Under the pieces are notes generated by a model that was not told where the DNA came from, made no database searches, and saw only the letters and a list, made by a program, of their open reading frames with translations. A program made the position numbers and the translations under genes. This document shows positions 5,053-6,408 of a stretch of DNA of 6,408 bases, piece by piece. The stretch is from assembly GCA_014879435.1 (NCBI GenBank), contig JACSSB010000247.1, positions 1-6,408 of the forward strand. The letters are read 5' to 3'. Each line of letters begins with the position of its first letter. Position 1 is the stretch's first letter. The DNA comes from Phycisphaerales bacterium. GTDB lineage: Bacteria > Pseudomonadota > Gammaproteobacteria > Competibacterales > Competibacteraceae.

Positions 5053-6123
5053 TCAAGCAGCGGCGGGTGCGTTCAGCGTGGCCATGTCGATGACGAAGCG
5101 ATAGCGCACATCCGCCTTTTCCAGCCGTGCAAAAGCATCGTTGATCTGGTCCATGCGGATCATTTCGATATCCGGCAGGATGTTTTTCTTCGCGCAAAAA
5201 TCGAGCATTTCCTGAGTCTCGCGGATACCACCGATGGGCGATCCCGCGATACGGCGGCGGCCCAGGATCAACGGAACCGTGCTCGGTTCTGCAAGCGGGC
5301 CGACCTGTCCAACGAGGACCAACGTGCCATCGACATCCAGGAGTGGCATGTAGGGATTGAGGTCGTGCTTGACCGGAACCGTGTCGATGATGAGGTCAAA
5401 GCGATTAGCGGCCTTCGCCATCGCTTCCTCATCCGTCGAGACCAGCAGCGCATCGGCACCCAGCGCGAGTGCATCTGCCATTTTGTTGGCAGTACGGCTC
5501 AGCACGGTGACGTGCGCGCCCATGCCAGAAGCCAGCTTGACCGCCATATGGCCGAGGCCGCCCAGCCCGATCACCCCGACGCGGCTGCCAGGGCCGACAT
5601 TCCAGGTGCGCAGCGGTGAATAGGTAGTGATCCCGGCGCAGAGCAACGGCGCAGTCCGTGTGAGGTCGAGGCCATCCGGTATCCGCAACGCGAACTCTTC
5701 GCGAACGACCAGATGTTTGGAATAACCGCCGAGCGTGTATTCCTTGGTGAAGCGGTCGAAGCCGCCATAGGTGCCGGTGTTGCCTTCCCGGCAAAGCTGC
5801 TCTTCGTCTTTCTTGCACTGGTCGCAATGCTGGCAACTATCGACCATGCAGCCAACGGCCACATGATCCCCGACTTGGTAGCGCTTCACTTCCGGGCCAA
5901 CTTCGATCACCCGTCCGACGATCTCGTGGCCCGGTACGGCCGGAAAGATCGTCCAGCCCCAATCGTTATGCGACCAGTGCAGGTCGGTATGGCAGACGCC
6001 GCAATAGAGGACTTCCATAGCGATATCGTTGGGCCGCAGGGCGCGGCGCTCGAAGTGGAACGGAGCGAGTGGGGAAGTGGCCGACGCGGCGGCGTATCCG
6101 GTGGTTTTGATGGGGTTTGACAT
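5053..6123 (-). CDS. Zinc-dependent NADP-type alcohol dehydrogenase, YahK/cinnamyl-alcohol-dehydrogenase-like
   Basis: 356-residue cytosolic medium-chain alcohol dehydrogenase (aldehyde reductase). Catalytic zinc ligands are Cys41 (YCGVCHTDLH), His66-Glu67 (VPGHEIVG) and Cys162 (PLLCAGITTYSPL). Structural zinc ligands are Cys97, Cys100, Cys103 and Cys111. The nucleotide-binding domain has GLGGLGH (186-192), and LSRT (208-211) instead of an acidic residue after the second strand, which favours NADP(H). The C-terminal block GGIRETQEMLDFCAKKN, then DIEMIRMDQIND and VRYRFVID, closely resembles Escherichia coli YahK, a broad NADPH-dependent aldehyde reductase (from memory). All key residues are present and the length is normal. 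ATG 6121-6123 has AAGGAA 6 nt upstream (6130-6135). The gene may be the first of the oxidoreductase run, since about 220 bp without a gene precede it. It probably supplies aldehyde-to-alcohol reduction; the natural substrate is unknown. Confidence 0.95.
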   Translation of the reverse strand: MSNPIKTTGYAAASATSPLAPFHFERRALRPNDIAMEVLYCGVCHTDLHWSHNDWGWTIFPAVPGHEIVGRVIEVGPEVKRYQVGDHVAVGCMVDSCQHCDQCKKDEEQLCREGNTGTYGGFDRFTKEYTLGGYSKHLVVREEFALRIPDGLDLTRTAPLLCAGITTYSPLRTWNVGPGSRVGVIGLGGLGHMAVKLASGMGAHVTVLSRTANKMADALALGADALLVSTDEEAMAKAANRFDLIIDTVPVKHDLNPYMPLLDVDGTLVLVGQVGPLAEPSTVPLILGRRRIAGSPIGGIRETQEMLDFCAKKNILPDIEMIRMDQINDAFARLEKADVRYRFVIDMATLNAPAAA

Positions 6124-6158
6124 GATGCATTCCTTATATATTTCGATGTGATCAGTGA

Positions 6159-6169
6159 GCTACCGTAGC
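6159..6169. promoter_or_regulatory. Small palindrome upstream of the ADH gene, possible operator
   Basis: GCTACCGTAGC is a perfect 5+1+5 palindrome lying 36 bp before the ADH start. A weak promoter-like pair on the minus strand sits further upstream: TAAACA, 18 nt, TATATC, each hexamer matching consensus at four of six positions. The palindrome would fall just after that promoter's start site. The evidence is weak because short palindromes arise by chance. Confidence 0.2.
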
Positions 6170-6207
6170 GTTGATATAGTGCTCCTGAATAAATTGTGTT
6201 TACCGGC

Positions 6208-6270
6208 ATCCCGCGCAGGCGGGGATTCAGGTCGACATCGCAGGCACTGGATTCCCGCATTCGCGGGAAT
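6208..6270. repeat. Pair of dispersed GC-rich palindromes (dRS3-like)
   Basis: The second palindrome, ATTCCCGCATTCGCGGGAAT (6251-6270), has perfect 8-bp arms and a 4-nt loop; it fits the ATTCCC-N8-GGGAAT pattern known as dRS3 in Neisseria and seen in similar form in many proteobacteria. The first, ATCCCGCGCAGGCGGGGAT (6208-6226), is a degenerate version with one extra G. They are 24 bp apart and form one composite element. Chance translations through this repeat give the peptides WIPAFAGMT and FPRMRESS, which are frequent in wrongly called proteins, so no gene is called here. The element occupies much of the 219-bp gap upstream of the ADH gene. Confidence 0.75.
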
Positions 6271-6342
6271 GACGATGGAGGGGTATGGTGCTCCATTCCA
6301 TAACCCAAAGAGGGTCGCTATATGCGGCCCCGATGCTCCCGT

Positions 6343-6408
6343 TCAACGGCCGGTGGTTGCCATCAGGTGTGCCGGATAACGCTCACCTTCGATATCGATG
6401 GCGGCGAG
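6343..6408 (-). CDS. Possible C-terminal end of an unidentified protein (cut by window edge)
   Basis: From the right edge, one minus-strand frame stays open for 21 codons and ends at TGA (6343-6345); its last residues are GERYPAHLMATTGR. The other two minus frames close within the same stretch, and the peptide composition looks protein-like. The fragment is too short to assign to a family, and an open frame of this length can occur by chance. If it is real, it is transcribed in the same direction as the rest of the cluster and ends about 220 bp before the ADH start. Confidence 0.35.
   Translation of the reverse strand, partial: LAAIDIEGERYPAHLMATTGR

Noticed and set aside
5713..6120. A 135-codon plus-strand open frame
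   Set aside because: It is fully antisense to the zinc-binding half of the ADH gene and has no recognisable domain.
5907..6308. A 133-codon minus-strand open frame containing FPRMRESS
   Set aside because: It is made of a reading through the dRS3-like repeat joined to an out-of-frame reading of the ADH 5' end; that peptide is a known mark of spurious calls.
6155..6379. A 74-codon plus-strand open frame containing WIPAFAGMT
   Set aside because: The only recognisable part is the translation of the dispersed palindrome, so it is not a real gene.

Overview
The window looks like chromosomal DNA from a proteobacterium, probably a gammaproteobacterium. This is inferred from the fairly GC-rich coding sequence, the dense one-strand gene arrangement, a YahK-like alcohol dehydrogenase, and two families of short dispersed palindromes of a kind common in proteobacterial genomes. 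No rRNA, tRNA, CRISPR array or transposase is visible. The organism cannot be named from this sequence alone.

All seven recognisable genes are on the minus strand, so transcription runs from high to low coordinates. In that order the window holds: a possible 3' fragment of an unidentified gene (6343-6408); an intergenic stretch with a pair of GC-rich palindromes (6208-6270); a zinc-dependent NADP-type alcohol dehydrogenase (5053-6123); an aldo/keto reductase (3940-4938); two tandem paralogous short-chain dehydrogenases (2962-3795 and 2070-2897); an exported, cysteine-free protein of the formylglycine-generating-enzyme (SUMF1) fold (1185-2051); a small NAD(P)-binding atypical SDR (487-1077); and the N-terminal part of a CPA1-type Na+/H+ antiporter cut by the window edge (1-410).

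The core is an oxidoreductase cluster: four unrelated or paralogous NAD(P)-dependent carbonyl/alcohol enzymes (ADH, AKR, SDR, SDR), followed by a fifth NAD(P)-binding protein. A shared role in reducing or detoxifying aldehydes and ketones is plausible, but no substrate can be read from the sequence and no regulator lies in the window. The second SDR and the SUMF1-fold gene are only 18 bp apart and are probably co-transcribed. The gaps after the ADH and AKR genes each carry a copy of the same hairpin-forming G/C-rich repeat, so the cluster may be several transcription units.

The points most worth a second look are: the SUMF1-fold protein, which lacks every cysteine and has a C-terminus resembling variable proteins of diversity-generating retroelements; the tandem SDR pair, with a long insertion between catalytic Ser and Tyr and Asp at the usual Asn position; a 17-bp inverted repeat between the SUMF1-fold gene and the next gene; and the near-identical repeats flanking the AKR gene. 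I see no convincing novel multi-gene system here.
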